The position numbers and the translations under genes are program-made. From contig CALBPV010000035.1 of the NCBI GenBank assembly GCA_937899265.1, positions 1 through 54,217 of the forward strand: a stretch of DNA of 54,217 nt, read 5' to 3'. Shown here in pieces: positions 24,109-33,659 of the stretch (position 1 is the stretch's first letter; every line of letters begins with the position of its first letter). This DNA is from an uncultured Bacteroidales bacterium (GTDB lineage: Bacteria > Bacteroidota > Bacteroidia > Bacteroidales > UBA3663). The notes beneath the pieces are model-generated. The model was given only the letters and a program-made list of their open reading frames with translations. It was not told where the DNA came from and made no database searches.

Positions 24109-24546
24109 TTAATCATCTTCGCCACGTAGTTCGAGAAGTTCGCGATACTCACGGTTTTCGGGATCCTGCTCTGCATAAATACTGATGGGGAGCTTGGGAT
24201 ATCCTTGGAGGGTGTCGTTGAGACGCTCTCCGAAGGCGGGCGTATTGCGACAAATCCAAATCCACTGGCGACTGCCCTGGCCAGTGTAGATGCCTGTCAG
24301 GATGGCGAGTTTGTCTTTCTCCATCGCCCGTCGCAACTTTTCCTCCACTTCCTCCATGAGTTCAGCCTCACGGTCGTTGGCAGGAAGTCCTTTGTTGTCG
24401 GAGGTGTATTTCCAAGTCACCTCCAAGCGTTCTTTGAGTTTGCCGGAAGCGATGAAATCATCGATGCCCGACCGACCGGAAATGAATGTGAAACTGCCGT
24501 CTTCGTTCTCGGAGAGGGCTGTGAACCATTTGTCGGTAAGAACCAT
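24109..24546 (-). CDS. DUF695-family protein
   Basis: The 145-residue soluble protein begins DKWFTALSENEDGSFTFISGR. It has RLEVTWKYTSDNKGLP in the middle and QWIWICRNTPAFGERLN near the end, the pattern of DUF695. No function is known for the domain and no catalytic motif is evident. The C-terminus is acidic. It lies between the GH51 gene (5 bp) and udk (30 bp) and is probably co-transcribed with them. Confidence 0.8.
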   Translation of the reverse strand: MVLTDKWFTALSENEDGSFTFISGRSGIDDFIASGKLKERLEVTWKYTSDNKGLPANDREAELMEEVEEKLRRAMEKDKLAILTGIYTGQGSRQWIWICRNTPAFGERLNDTLQGYPKLPISIYAEQDPENREYRELLELRGEDD

Positions 24547-24551
24547 AGAAA

Positions 24552-26996
24552 TTATTTTACGGATATTCTGAACACAGAGAAAGAATAGGCCGGCAGAGAG
24601 GCTTGGAGGGTCATTCCTTCGAGTTTCGCGCCTTCGAGAGGAACAGGAGCCACCTCGACGGCATCGAGTTGGCCGGTGAGCGTCTCAGCTGCCTTGAGAG
24701 CCACTCCCTCGGGCAGAGAGACAGTCACTTCATTGCCCACGGGCAGAAGATTGGCCACCTTGACGATAAGGTCTCCGGAGGCCTCATCGCGCACGCAGGA
24801 AGCCGCCAAACGCCGCAATACCTTGGGGTCACGTCCTTCGACGGTGACGGAGGAAGGCAGATAGGTCTGACCTCCATAGTTGCCAAAGAGACGCTGTACC
24901 TGATAGCCGGCAGTGAGGGTGACAGACGTGTTGTCGAAATAAATCATGTCGGGATTCCAGCGGGTATAGCCCCGTTTGGCAAAGAGCGGTGCATAACTTA
25001 TCATCGAAACCACATCAGCGTTGCGTTCTACATTGCAGAGATAGTGGGCCTCGGCCAATGCGGACTCCAAGCAATTGAGCTTCTTGGGCACTTGGGCTGA
25101 ATATTCTCCAAGATAGACACGTGTGCCGCCCCGGGCATAGGAATCATAGAAATCGGAGTGGTTGAGGAACCAGCCGAGCGGACAGTAGTAATGTTCGTCA
25201 ACGACATCGACCCCCAGCGACTTGGCAAAACGCCAGCCTTCCTCGTAGTCGGAACCTTCGAAGAAAGGACCTACAGTACCCACAACCTCCATCTCGGGAT
25301 AGCGGGCTTTGACAGCCTTGTAAATATATTCGAAACGTTCCTCGAAGACTCGGGTAATCATATCCTCGTTGCCGATGCCTATCATCTTGAGATTGAAAGG
25401 TTTGGGATGGCCAGCCTCAGCACGGAGTTTGGCCCAGGGAGAGGTTTTGGGGTCGCCGTTGGCATATTCTATGAGGTCGAGAATATCCTGGGTATAAGCA
25501 TCCATTTGGTCCATCGGAATACCTCCCTGCTGCCCCAAGCCGCCTTCTGCCGAGTTTTGACAAGGCACACCGGCTGCAAGAACTGGAAGCGGTTCGGCAC
25601 CGAGATCCTCACATAAGAGGAAATATTCATAATAACCCAGACCCATGGACTGATGATAACGCCAGATGTTGAAATCGGGTTTGCGTGCTTCGAGCGGGCC
25701 TATGGTGTTTTTCCAACGATAAAGATTGCCGAGACCGTCACCGTGACTCACACAACCTCCGGGGAAACGGATGAAGCCGGGCTTCATGTCGTAGAGCACC
25801 TGCATCAAATCCTTGCGCAGGCCATTCTTGCGACGGTTCCAAGTATCCTGCGGGAAGAGCGAGACGAAGTCGAAATGGTAAGTTCCGGCAGAGAGCGGAG
25901 TGAGACGAAGATGCGCCTTGTCGCAATCGGCATTGGCCCGCAAAATCGTCTTGGCTTTGCCCCAAGTGTCACCTTTGCGGACGGATACCTGAGCCGAAGC
26001 CAGAATCTCTCCCCCGTCGGACACCAGTTCCACACGAACCGCAGACTTTCCGTCGGCTGTACGACCGAAAAGCGAAAGGTCGTAACGGGCACCCTTACGC
26101 ACGACAATTCCGTCCCAACCGGTGTTGGTCAAAGCTCCCGAACCGGTTACTTTGACGACGGCATAATGGGGATTGTTCTCATGAATGGGATTCTCCTCGG
26201 CAATGTCGAGCACAGCATCACCTTCAACGGCCCACGCTTTCTTTGCATTCCAATCGGGGTCCCGGCGATTGTCCCGGGGAGAATATTCGAAATCACGATT
26301 CTCAATAAGTTCGGCATAAAGACCGCCGTCTGCAGCATAGGAAATATCCTCGAAGAAAATACCGAGGAGTTTGTCGGAGATGGCCTTGGAGTTCTCTCCG
26401 GAGATTCCGATGGAGGTTTTCAAGGGTTTGAGATCCGGGAAACGGGACGCATCGTCAACGAGACGTTCACTGTTGGCCGCATTATTATATTGTACGCGGG
26501 CATACTCGTTGAGCAGTCCCTGAACCAAGGACATGGGGACACGATGGATTTCTCCGCCCACTTTTCCTGCCGAAGGCAAAACGAGGGAATCGCGACGTGC
26601 AGTCCAAAAATCCTTTTCATAATAATCCTGGGGCAACCAATGGACAAGGTCGCGAGAAACGGTATATCCGCGTTTGCGAGGTTCACGTTCATTGACGTTG
26701 AAGATGAGTTCCCATAAGCCGTCGGAAGTTTGACGGAGGGAGGGATTCATCATCCGCTTTTGAGGTCCCCAATTGCCGTAGTCTGATTGGACAAAAGCAT
26801 GCTCGGGACCGATTTCGTGCCAAGCGATGCAATCTCCACTCCATGCGAAATGAAGGCCGTTGTGGTCTTTGTTTTTGTGGGTGGAATAGGCAAAAAGCCA
26901 TGCAGAATCGGCAGCCGACGAGGGCACAAATGTCCGGGCATTTACAGCCGAAACAACCGCTGTGCCCAAAAGGGCGGTCAATAGGATTTTATTCAT
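24552..26996 (-). CDS. Alpha-L-arabinofuranosidase, GH51, with GH43-like N-terminal half-domain
   Basis: The 814-residue product has a signal peptide (MNKILLTALLGTAVVSAVNA). Residues ~20-190 resemble the first blades of a GH43-type propeller (WLFAYSTHK, GNWGPQKRMMNPSLRQT, SRDLVHWLPQ). A carbohydrate-binding-like beta domain follows (LLGIFFEDISYAADGG to DTWNRRKNG). The GH51 barrel has its acid/base Glu in GIGNEDMI and nucleophile Glu in YLGEYSAQ. It would remove arabinofuranose side chains from arabinoxylan or arabinan. The propeller part is too short to be a complete GH43 enzyme. The ATG overlaps the tadA stop by 4 bp. Confidence 0.92.
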   Translation of the reverse strand: MNKILLTALLGTAVVSAVNARTFVPSSAADSAWLFAYSTHKNKDHNGLHFAWSGDCIAWHEIGPEHAFVQSDYGNWGPQKRMMNPSLRQTSDGLWELIFNVNEREPRKRGYTVSRDLVHWLPQDYYEKDFWTARRDSLVLPSAGKVGGEIHRVPMSLVQGLLNEYARVQYNNAANSERLVDDASRFPDLKPLKTSIGISGENSKAISDKLLGIFFEDISYAADGGLYAELIENRDFEYSPRDNRRDPDWNAKKAWAVEGDAVLDIAEENPIHENNPHYAVVKVTGSGALTNTGWDGIVVRKGARYDLSLFGRTADGKSAVRVELVSDGGEILASAQVSVRKGDTWGKAKTILRANADCDKAHLRLTPLSAGTYHFDFVSLFPQDTWNRRKNGLRKDLMQVLYDMKPGFIRFPGGCVSHGDGLGNLYRWKNTIGPLEARKPDFNIWRYHQSMGLGYYEYFLLCEDLGAEPLPVLAAGVPCQNSAEGGLGQQGGIPMDQMDAYTQDILDLIEYANGDPKTSPWAKLRAEAGHPKPFNLKMIGIGNEDMITRVFEERFEYIYKAVKARYPEMEVVGTVGPFFEGSDYEEGWRFAKSLGVDVVDEHYYCPLGWFLNHSDFYDSYARGGTRVYLGEYSAQVPKKLNCLESALAEAHYLCNVERNADVVSMISYAPLFAKRGYTRWNPDMIYFDNTSVTLTAGYQVQRLFGNYGGQTYLPSSVTVEGRDPKVLRRLAASCVRDEASGDLIVKVANLLPVGNEVTVSLPEGVALKAAETLTGQLDAVEVAPVPLEGAKLEGMTLQASLPAYSFSVFRISVK

Positions 26997-27430
26997 ATTC
27001 TTTTATTTTGGAAAAAGTCTTTCATCAGTCCGATACATTCCTGTTCCAAGACACCTCCAATGCACTCTGTGCGAGGATGGAGCGCCCGAGGAGCATAAAG
27101 CCGAAACCCTCGTTTGGCATCGGGAGCCCCATAAACGATGCGGGAAATCTGACTCCACCCCAGTGCCCCGGCGCACATGGTGCAAGGCTCGACGGTGACA
27201 TAAAGCGTGCAATCGGAAAGGTATTTCCCGCCCAAAGAGACGGCAGCGGAAGTGATGGCCTGCATCTCGGCGTGAGCCGTCACATCGCGCAGAGTCTCTG
27301 TGAGGTTGTGGCTTCGTGCAATAATATTGCCCTGAGCCACGATGACGGCACCGATGGGAACCTCGTCCTCGGCGGCAGCTTTACGGGCTTCGGAGAGTGC
27401 CTGACGCATGTAATAAGTATCGTCCAGCAT
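26993..27430 (-). CDS. tadA: tRNA-specific adenosine deaminase
   Basis: TadA converts the wobble adenosine of tRNA-Arg(ACG) to inosine. The 145-residue product has zinc ligands and the proton shuttle at His53 and Glu55 (TAHAEMQA) and at Cys83 and Cys86 (PCTMC). The family segment VPIGAVIV comes earlier. Its stop overlaps the GH51 start by 4 bp, so it heads the seven-gene minus-strand run. A promoter box lies at 27535-27528. Confidence 0.94.
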   Translation of the reverse strand: MLDDTYYMRQALSEARKAAAEDEVPIGAVIVAQGNIIARSHNLTETLRDVTAHAEMQAITSAAVSLGGKYLSDCTLYVTVEPCTMCAGALGWSQISRIVYGAPDAKRGFRLYAPRALHPRTECIGGVLEQECIGLMKDFFQNKRI

Positions 27431-27495
27431 AAGGGATTGTTCTTAAAAAAAACTTAATATTTGCCACTTCATTTGGAAATGTCGGAAAATTGGAT

Positions 27496-27503
27496 TATCT
27501 TTG
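27496..27503 (+). promoter_or_regulatory. -7 promoter box for birA
   Basis: TATCTTTG followed by CACTGCC on the plus strand, 119 bp before the birA ATG. It points toward the tadA promoter, whose box lies 25 bp downstream on the other strand. Confidence 0.6.
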
Positions 27504-27527
27504 CACTGCCTTACTGAATTGGCGAGG

Positions 27528-27535
27528 CAAATATA
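27528..27535 (-). promoter_or_regulatory. -7 promoter box for the tadA operon
   Basis: TATATTTG (fits TAnnTTTG) followed by CCTCGCC on the minus strand, giving a leader of about 90 nt. It faces the birA box at 27496, so the two predicted starts lie about 10 bp apart with overlapping leaders. Confidence 0.55.
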
Positions 27536-27621
27536 GTGATTATTTTTCACAAAAACAAATCTGCGGCAAAAAAGTTGCATTTTTTTGCAAAAATTGCCCT
27601 AAAACCCAATAAAATTGCCCT

Positions 27622-28494
27622 ATGAAGTTCATCCATTTGCCCTCCGTGGGCTCAACCAACAGCGAAATGTTGCGAAGACTGGAAGCAAACGAAACAATGG
27701 AAGAAGGGACCGTCATCTGGACGACCCGACAGACCGCCGGCCGCGGACAGCCCGGCAACTCGTGGGAAAGCGAAGCCGACAAAAACATCTCTTTTTCGAT
27801 GCTTCTCCATCCTACGTGGCTCTCCCCCGCACGACAATTCTGTCTCTCGGAAATCGCGGCTCTGGGCATCGCAGAAGCCCTTGACGAGTATTTTCCGGAC
27901 TTCGAAATCAAATGGCCCAACGACATCTATCACGATGACAGAAAGATAGCCGGAATGCTGATAGAAAACAGAATTGTGGGCAATCGTCTGCAAGATTGCG
28001 TGACGGGAATCGGCATCAACATCAACCAGACGGAATTTCTCTCGCCGGCTCCGAACCCCGTTTCGCTGAGACAACTGATGCTGGAAAAAGTATTGGAAAA
28101 CGAAGGAGCCTATCCCGACACCCTGCAACCGCCCGGCTCGACAGTGACCCTCAGAGCCGTCGATACCGGTCTGCTCGAACGGCTTGAAGCCTCGATGGAC
28201 GAGATTGCTCCCGAAGCCGTCTTGCAAAAAGTCTGTGAGCGCATATTCAGTCTCTACCGGGAAGTCAGAGACCGGGGAGCCGAGGCTGTCGGCAAAGCTT
28301 ACCGCGACCGGCTCTACCGTCGCGACGGATTCCATCCCTACCAAGACACCGAAACAGGCGAGACCTTCAACGGTCGGGTGGCAGATATCGCTCCGGACGG
28401 ACGAATAACACTCGAAAAAGAATCGGGCGAAAAACGCCAATATTGGTTCAAGGAGGTGAAGTTTGTGCTCCCCTGCGGCATCACAAAAGAGTAA
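27622..28494 (+). CDS. birA: Biotin--[acetyl-CoA-carboxylase] ligase
   Basis: BirA activates biotin with ATP and attaches it to the carrier lysine of biotin enzymes. The 290-residue product has TRQTAGRGQPGNSWES (the adenylate-binding GRGxxG region), IKWPNDIYHDDRKIAGML and VTGIGININQ, followed by the C-terminal SH3-like part. It lacks the N-terminal DNA-binding helix-turn-helix, so it is a group I ligase and not a repressor. A segment near residue 165 (SLRQLMLEKVLENEGAYP) leads into a C-terminal half that is longer than in minimal ligases. Confidence 0.93.
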   Translation: MKFIHLPSVGSTNSEMLRRLEANETMEEGTVIWTTRQTAGRGQPGNSWESEADKNISFSMLLHPTWLSPARQFCLSEIAALGIAEALDEYFPDFEIKWPNDIYHDDRKIAGMLIENRIVGNRLQDCVTGIGININQTEFLSPAPNPVSLRQLMLEKVLENEGAYPDTLQPPGSTVTLRAVDTGLLERLEASMDEIAPEAVLQKVCERIFSLYREVRDRGAEAVGKAYRDRLYRRDGFHPYQDTETGETFNGRVADIAPDGRITLEKESGEKRQYWFKEVKFVLPCGITKE

Positions 28495-28562
28495 AAAACA
28501 GAAAAAACGACCCGTTTTGATACTTTTTAGAATAAAAAGGGGAATAAATGAGAAAAAATCAT

Positions 28563-28570
28563 TATCTTTG
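28563..28570 (+). promoter_or_regulatory. -7 promoter box for speA
   Basis: TATCTTTG followed by CACCC, 30 bp before the GTG start of speA. Confidence 0.65.
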
Positions 28571-28599
28571 CACCCTGAAATGTATTAAAAGAATCGAAA

Positions 28600-30498
28600 G
28601 TGAAAAAATGGCATATCGAAGACTCCGCCGAGCTGTATAACATTCACGGTTGGGGTGTAAATTATTTCGACATCAACGAGAAGGGACACGTAGTCGTAAC
28701 CCCAAAGAAGGACGGCACGCAGGTGGACTTGCGTGAAATCATGGACGAATTGGCCCTGCACGACATCACGGCTCCCGTGTTGTTGCGTTTCCCGGACATC
28801 ATCGACAATCGTATCGAAAAGATGTCGGAGTGTTTCCGCAAAGCCAGCAAAGAGTACGGCTTCAAGGGCACATGCTATTCGGTTTTTCCCGTCAAGGTGA
28901 ACCAGATGAAACCCGTCGTGACCGAGGTAATCAGTCACGGCGAGAAATTCAACCTGGGTCTGGAGGCCGGTTCGAAGCCCGAACTTCATGCAGTGATAGC
29001 CATGCAGCCCGACTCGGATGCCATCATTATCTGCAACGGTTATAAAGACGAGAGTTTCGTGGAATTGGCACTGACGGCCCAAAAAATGGGTCGCAGAATC
29101 TATCTCGTGGTAGAGAAACTGAACGAGTTGGAGTTGATAGCCGAAATCTCGGAACGTCTGCACGTACGTCCCAACGTGGGCATACGCATTAAGCTGGCTT
29201 CGTCCGGCTCCGGCAAATGGGAGGAGAGCGGAGGCGATGCTTCCAAATTCGGACTCACGTCGTCGGAACTGCTGGAAGCCCTCGACATACTCAAAGAGAA
29301 AGGACTGAACGATTGCCTCAAACTCATCCATTTCCACATCGGCTCGCAGGTGACCAACATACGCCACGTGAAAACGGCCATACGCGAAGCTGCACAGTTC
29401 TATGTACAGCTCTGGAAACTGGGCTTCGAGGTGGAATTTGTGGATGCCGGCGGAGGATTGGGCGTAGATTATGACGGCACACGGAGTTCCTCATCGGAGA
29501 GTTCGGTGAACTACTCCATTCAGGAGTATGTGAACGATATCATGTACACCCTGATGGAAGAAGCCGACAAGAACGAGTTGCCGCACCCGAACATCATCAC
29601 GGAAAGCGGACGCAGTCTGGCAGCCCATCATTCTGTCTTGATTTTCAATGTGCTCGAAACAGCCACCTTGCCCGAGATGCCCGAAGAGTGGGAAGTGAGC
29701 GAAGGCGATCACCAGCTCGTGAAAGATCTCTATGAAATCTGGGATAACATCAACCAGCGCTCAGCCCTCGAGAACTGGCACGATGCCCAGCAGATACGCG
29801 ACGAGGTAACCCAGCTCTTCTCTCACGGTCTGATAGACCTCAAAACAAGAGCTCAGATAGAGAAACTCTTCTGGAGCGTGACCCGGGAAATCAACCAGGT
29901 GGCCCAGTCGATGAAACGTCCGCCTGAAGAACTGCACCAGGTGAGCAAGCTACTGGCCGACAAATATTTCTGTAATTTCTCGCTCTTCCAATCTCTACCC
30001 GACTCGTGGGCCATTGACCAGGTCTTCCCCATCATGCCCATCCAGCGATTGGACGAAAGACCCGACAGGCAAGCCACCATTCAAGACATCACGTGCGACT
30101 CGGACGGCAAGATACTGAGTTACGTTACAGCCAACAGCATTACCAACTCGCTCCCCGTCCACAGTATCGGCAAGAACGAGGTTTACTACTTTGGAGTCTT
30201 CCTGGTGGGCGCATATCAGGAAATTTTGGGCGACCTTCACAATCTGTTCGGCGATGTAGCGGCTGTACATATCTCGGTCGATAAAGACGGATATCACATC
30301 GACCAAACCATCGACGGCGAAACCGTGAGCGATGTGCTCAACTGGGTCGAATACGACACCAAAAAACTGGTGCGCACCCTCGAAACCTGGGTCACCAAGG
30401 CCGTCAAGCAAGGAAAGATAACCCTCCACGAGGGCAAAGAATTCCTCTCGAACTACAGGTCAGGGCTTTACGGATACACCTATCTGGAACGTGACTGA
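28600..30498 (+). CDS. speA: Biosynthetic arginine decarboxylase
   Basis: SpeA turns arginine into agmatine, the first step of putrescine and spermidine synthesis. The 632-residue product is of normal length. The PLP lysine is in YSVFPVKVNQMK. The barrel continues with FNLGLEAGSKPEL, LIHFHIGSQVTN and VDAGGGLGVDYDGT, and ESGRSLAAHHS follows. The start is a GTG (28600), giving MKKWHIEDS; the nearby ATG is in another frame. The 125-bp gap to the next polyamine gene contains two 25-bp direct repeats, so the pair may or may not be one transcript. Confidence 0.97.
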   Translation: MKKWHIEDSAELYNIHGWGVNYFDINEKGHVVVTPKKDGTQVDLREIMDELALHDITAPVLLRFPDIIDNRIEKMSECFRKASKEYGFKGTCYSVFPVKVNQMKPVVTEVISHGEKFNLGLEAGSKPELHAVIAMQPDSDAIIICNGYKDESFVELALTAQKMGRRIYLVVEKLNELELIAEISERLHVRPNVGIRIKLASSGSGKWEESGGDASKFGLTSSELLEALDILKEKGLNDCLKLIHFHIGSQVTNIRHVKTAIREAAQFYVQLWKLGFEVEFVDAGGGLGVDYDGTRSSSSESSVNYSIQEYVNDIMYTLMEEADKNELPHPNIITESGRSLAAHHSVLIFNVLETATLPEMPEEWEVSEGDHQLVKDLYEIWDNINQRSALENWHDAQQIRDEVTQLFSHGLIDLKTRAQIEKLFWSVTREINQVAQSMKRPPEELHQVSKLLADKYFCNFSLFQSLPDSWAIDQVFPIMPIQRLDERPDRQATIQDITCDSDGKILSYVTANSITNSLPVHSIGKNEVYYFGVFLVGAYQEILGDLHNLFGDVAAVHISVDKDGYHIDQTIDGETVSDVLNWVEYDTKKLVRTLETWVTKAVKQGKITLHEGKEFLSNYRSGLYGYTYLERD

Positions 30499-30528
30499 GA
30501 CAACAGGATTTGATATTTTATTATTTCT

Positions 30529-30578
30529 TTATTTTAGACTTAGATATTTATCCTTATTTTAGATTTAGATATTTATCT
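30529..30578 (+). repeat. Two tandem 25-bp AT-rich repeats
   Basis: TTATTTTAGA-C/T-TTAGATATTTATC-C/T occurs twice in direct succession (30529-30553 and 30554-30578) with two differences. It fills the gap between speA and the carboxynorspermidine synthase gene. No promoter box of the usual type was found in it. Confidence 0.8.
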
Positions 30579-30624
30579 TTTAATCAGAAAATATAATACA
30601 GAAAATCAGAAGACATAAAATAAA

Positions 30625-31881
30625 ATGGCTCGAATATTACAAATCGGCTGTGGCGGTGTAGGTACCGTAGCAGCACACAAGCTGGCACAGAATGCAGACA
30701 TCTTCACCGACATCTGTATTGCTTCAAGAACTCAGGCAAAGTGTGAAAAAGTGAAATCCGAAATCCTGGCCAAATGCAAAGAACGCGGACAGAAGGTGAT
30801 TCCCAACATCACCACAGCGGCTGTAGATGCCGACAATGTGCCCGCTCTGGTGGCTCTGATGAAGGAGTTCAAACCCGAGCTCTGCATCAACCTCGCTCTC
30901 CCCTATCAGGACCTGACCATCATGGATGCATGCCTCGTGGCCGGTGTCAATTATCTGGATACAGCGAACTACGAACCCAAAGACGAGGCTCATTTCGAAT
31001 ATTCCTGGCAATGGGCTTATCGCGAGAAATTCGAGAAAGCCGGCCTCACGGCCATCCTCGGCTGCGGCTTCGACCCCGGAGTGTCCGGCGTATATACGGC
31101 ATACGCCGCCAAGCATCACTTTGACGAGATTCATTATCTCGACATCGTGGATTGCAATGCCGGCAACCACCACAAAGCCTTCGCTACCAATTTCAATCCC
31201 GAAATCAACATCCGTGAGATTACCCAAAAGGGACTCTACTATGAGAACGGCAAGTGGATTGAGACCGAACCTCTCGAGATTCATCAGCCCCTCACCTATC
31301 CCAACATAGGTCCCCGCGAAAGCTATCTGCTCCACCACGAAGAATTGGAGAGTTTGGTCATCAACTTCCCCACCATCAAACGCGGACGTTTCTGGATGAC
31401 TTTCGGTCAGCAGTATCTCACTTACCTCGACTGCATCCAGAATCTCGGCATGAGCCGTATCGACGAGATTACCTACGAAGCCCCTCTGGCCGACAATCCG
31501 GACCAAAAAGTGAAGGTAAAGATTGTGCCTCTTCAGTTCTTGAAGGCAGTATTACCCAACCCTCAGGATTTGGGAGAGAACTATGAGGGAGAAACCTCCA
31601 TCGGTTGTCGCATTCGCGGCTTGAAGGACGGCAAAGAACATACCTATTACGTCTATAACAACTGCAGCCACCAAGAAGCTTACAAAGAAACCGGTATGCA
31701 GGGCGTAAGCTACACAACGGGTGTGCCCGCCATGATAGGTGCAATGATGTTTGTAAAAGGCATCTGGAAGAAACCCGGTGTGCACAATGTGGAGGAATTC
31801 GACCCGGATCCGTTCATGGAGCAACTCAACATCCAAGGTCTCCCGTGGCACGAAATTCACGACGAAAATCTCGAGTTATAA
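30625..31881 (+). CDS. Carboxynorspermidine/carboxyspermidine synthase (saccharopine dehydrogenase family)
   Basis: The 418-residue product has an N-terminal Rossmann fold (ILQIGCGGVGTVAAHKLA) and LGCGFDPGVSGVYTAYA, features of the saccharopine dehydrogenase-like family. In Bacteroidetes this type reductively condenses putrescine or diaminopropane with aspartate semialdehyde. Carboxyspermidine decarboxylase then yields spermidine. Its place next to speA supports the polyamine role over lysine metabolism. The decarboxylase (nspC) and the agmatine steps are not in the window. Confidence 0.88.
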   Translation: MARILQIGCGGVGTVAAHKLAQNADIFTDICIASRTQAKCEKVKSEILAKCKERGQKVIPNITTAAVDADNVPALVALMKEFKPELCINLALPYQDLTIMDACLVAGVNYLDTANYEPKDEAHFEYSWQWAYREKFEKAGLTAILGCGFDPGVSGVYTAYAAKHHFDEIHYLDIVDCNAGNHHKAFATNFNPEINIREITQKGLYYENGKWIETEPLEIHQPLTYPNIGPRESYLLHHEELESLVINFPTIKRGRFWMTFGQQYLTYLDCIQNLGMSRIDEITYEAPLADNPDQKVKVKIVPLQFLKAVLPNPQDLGENYEGETSIGCRIRGLKDGKEHTYYVYNNCSHQEAYKETGMQGVSYTTGVPAMIGAMMFVKGIWKKPGVHNVEEFDPDPFMEQLNIQGLPWHEIHDENLEL

Positions 31882-31928
31882 GATTTGTCACGTAAATTCT
31901 ATGATTCTCAAATTCTCGATATAGAACT

Positions 31929-33659
31929 ATGACAACCACAGCAGAAAATACAGAAGAAAAAAGGAGTCTCAACTTTATCGAAGAGGCCATTGAAGCCGAC
32001 ATTGAGGCCGGCAAAGTAAAGAATTCTCCCACTCAGGTGGTACACACCCGTTTTCCACCCGAGCCCAACGGATATCTCCACATCGGACACGCCAAAGCCA
32101 TCTGCATGGACTTCGGTGCTGCACGCAAGTACGGCGGAAAGTGCAACCTCCGTTTCGATGACACCAACCCTTCTAAAGAAGACACAGAGTATGTTGATGC
32201 CATCAAGGAGGACATCCACTGGCTGGGCTTCGACTGGGAAGACCGCATGTACTATGCATCGGACTATTTCCAGCAGCTTTGGGACCTGGCAGAAGAAATG
32301 ATAAGGCGCGGACTGGCATACGTTGACGAACTCTCGTCCGAAGAAATTGCGGCCCAAAAGGGAACGCCCACTACACCCGGTCAGGAATCGCCCTACCGCA
32401 ACCGCCCCGCAGAGGAGTCGTTGGACCTCTTCCGCCGCATGAACAAGGGCGAATTCCCCGAAGGAACGAAGACCCTGCGTGCCAAGATTGACATGGCCAA
32501 TCCCAACATGCACTTCAGAGATCCCATCATGTACCGCATTATCGACCATCCTCACCATAAGACGGGCACAAAATGGCATGCCTACCCGATGTACGACTTC
32601 GCCCACGGCCAGTCGGACTTCTTCGAGGGCATCACGCATTCTATCTGTACGCTCGAGTTTGAGGTGCACCGTCCACTCTACAACTACTTTGCCAAAGTTC
32701 TGGCCGACATCAAAGGTACGACTTACGTTCCCCGACAGATTGAGTTCAATCGCTTGAACCTGACCTACACGATGATGTCGAAGCGCAAACTGCTGGCCTG
32801 TGTAAAAGAAGGTTTGGTGCGCGGTTGGGACGATCCCCGTATGCCCACACTTTGCGGCTTGCGTCGCCGAGGATATACGGCCGATTCCATCCACAGTTTC
32901 ATCGACACCATCGGCTACACCAAGTACGACGGTATGATTTCCATCAAACTGCTCGAACACGCTGTTCGCGAAGACCTCAACAAACATGCTCTCCGTGTGA
33001 TGGGCGTGGTGGATCCCGTCAAACTCACCATCACCAACTATCCCGAAGGACAGGTGGAATGGGTGGAAATGGAAAACAACCCCGAGGATGCCGAATCGGG
33101 CACACACAAGATGCCCTTCTCGAAAGAACTGTATATCGAACGCGAGGACTTCCAGGAGGTGGCCGAAAAGAAATTCTTCCGCCTCACAATCGACAAAGAA
33201 GTGCGTCTCAAGAGTGCCTATATTATAAAATGTACCGGTGTGGTCAAAGACGAAAACGGTACCATCACCGAAATCCTCTGCACCTACGATCCCGAAACGA
33301 AGAGCGGAATGCCAGGAGCCGACCGCAAGGTGAAAGGCACACTCCACTGGGTGAGCCGCAAGGAGGCTGTCCCCGTCGAAGTGCGTCTCTACGACAATCT
33401 CTTTACCGTAGAAGATCCCTCGAACGACGAACGCGATTTCCGCGAACTGCTCAATCCACAAAGTGAAGTGGTACTCCCCTGTGCTTATTTGGAACCTTGG
33501 GCAGCCGAACAGGCCCGCAAACGCGTGGGAGCCTCAAGCACCTCGACCGCGAACCGCTACTATCAGTTCCAGCGTATCGGCTATTTCTGTGTCGATTACG
33601 ACACTACAGAGGACCACATTGTATTCAACCGTACCGTCTTGCTTCGCGATTCAAAATAA
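31929..33659 (+). CDS. glnS: Glutamine--tRNA ligase
   Basis: GlnRS charges tRNA-Gln with glutamine. The 576-residue product shows the class I HIGH box as RFPPEPNGYLHIGHAK and the KMSKS-like loop as MMSKRKLL. CNLRFDDTNPSKE and the C-terminal beta-barrel anticodon-binding domains also fit. The length is normal. The last base of its TAA is the first base of the next gene's ATG, so translation is probably coupled. Confidence 0.97.
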   Translation: MTTTAENTEEKRSLNFIEEAIEADIEAGKVKNSPTQVVHTRFPPEPNGYLHIGHAKAICMDFGAARKYGGKCNLRFDDTNPSKEDTEYVDAIKEDIHWLGFDWEDRMYYASDYFQQLWDLAEEMIRRGLAYVDELSSEEIAAQKGTPTTPGQESPYRNRPAEESLDLFRRMNKGEFPEGTKTLRAKIDMANPNMHFRDPIMYRIIDHPHHKTGTKWHAYPMYDFAHGQSDFFEGITHSICTLEFEVHRPLYNYFAKVLADIKGTTYVPRQIEFNRLNLTYTMMSKRKLLACVKEGLVRGWDDPRMPTLCGLRRRGYTADSIHSFIDTIGYTKYDGMISIKLLEHAVREDLNKHALRVMGVVDPVKLTITNYPEGQVEWVEMENNPEDAESGTHKMPFSKELYIEREDFQEVAEKKFFRLTIDKEVRLKSAYIIKCTGVVKDENGTITEILCTYDPETKSGMPGADRKVKGTLHWVSRKEAVPVEVRLYDNLFTVEDPSNDERDFRELLNPQSEVVLPCAYLEPWAAEQARKRVGASSTSTANRYYQFQRIGYFCVDYDTTEDHIVFNRTVLLRDSK

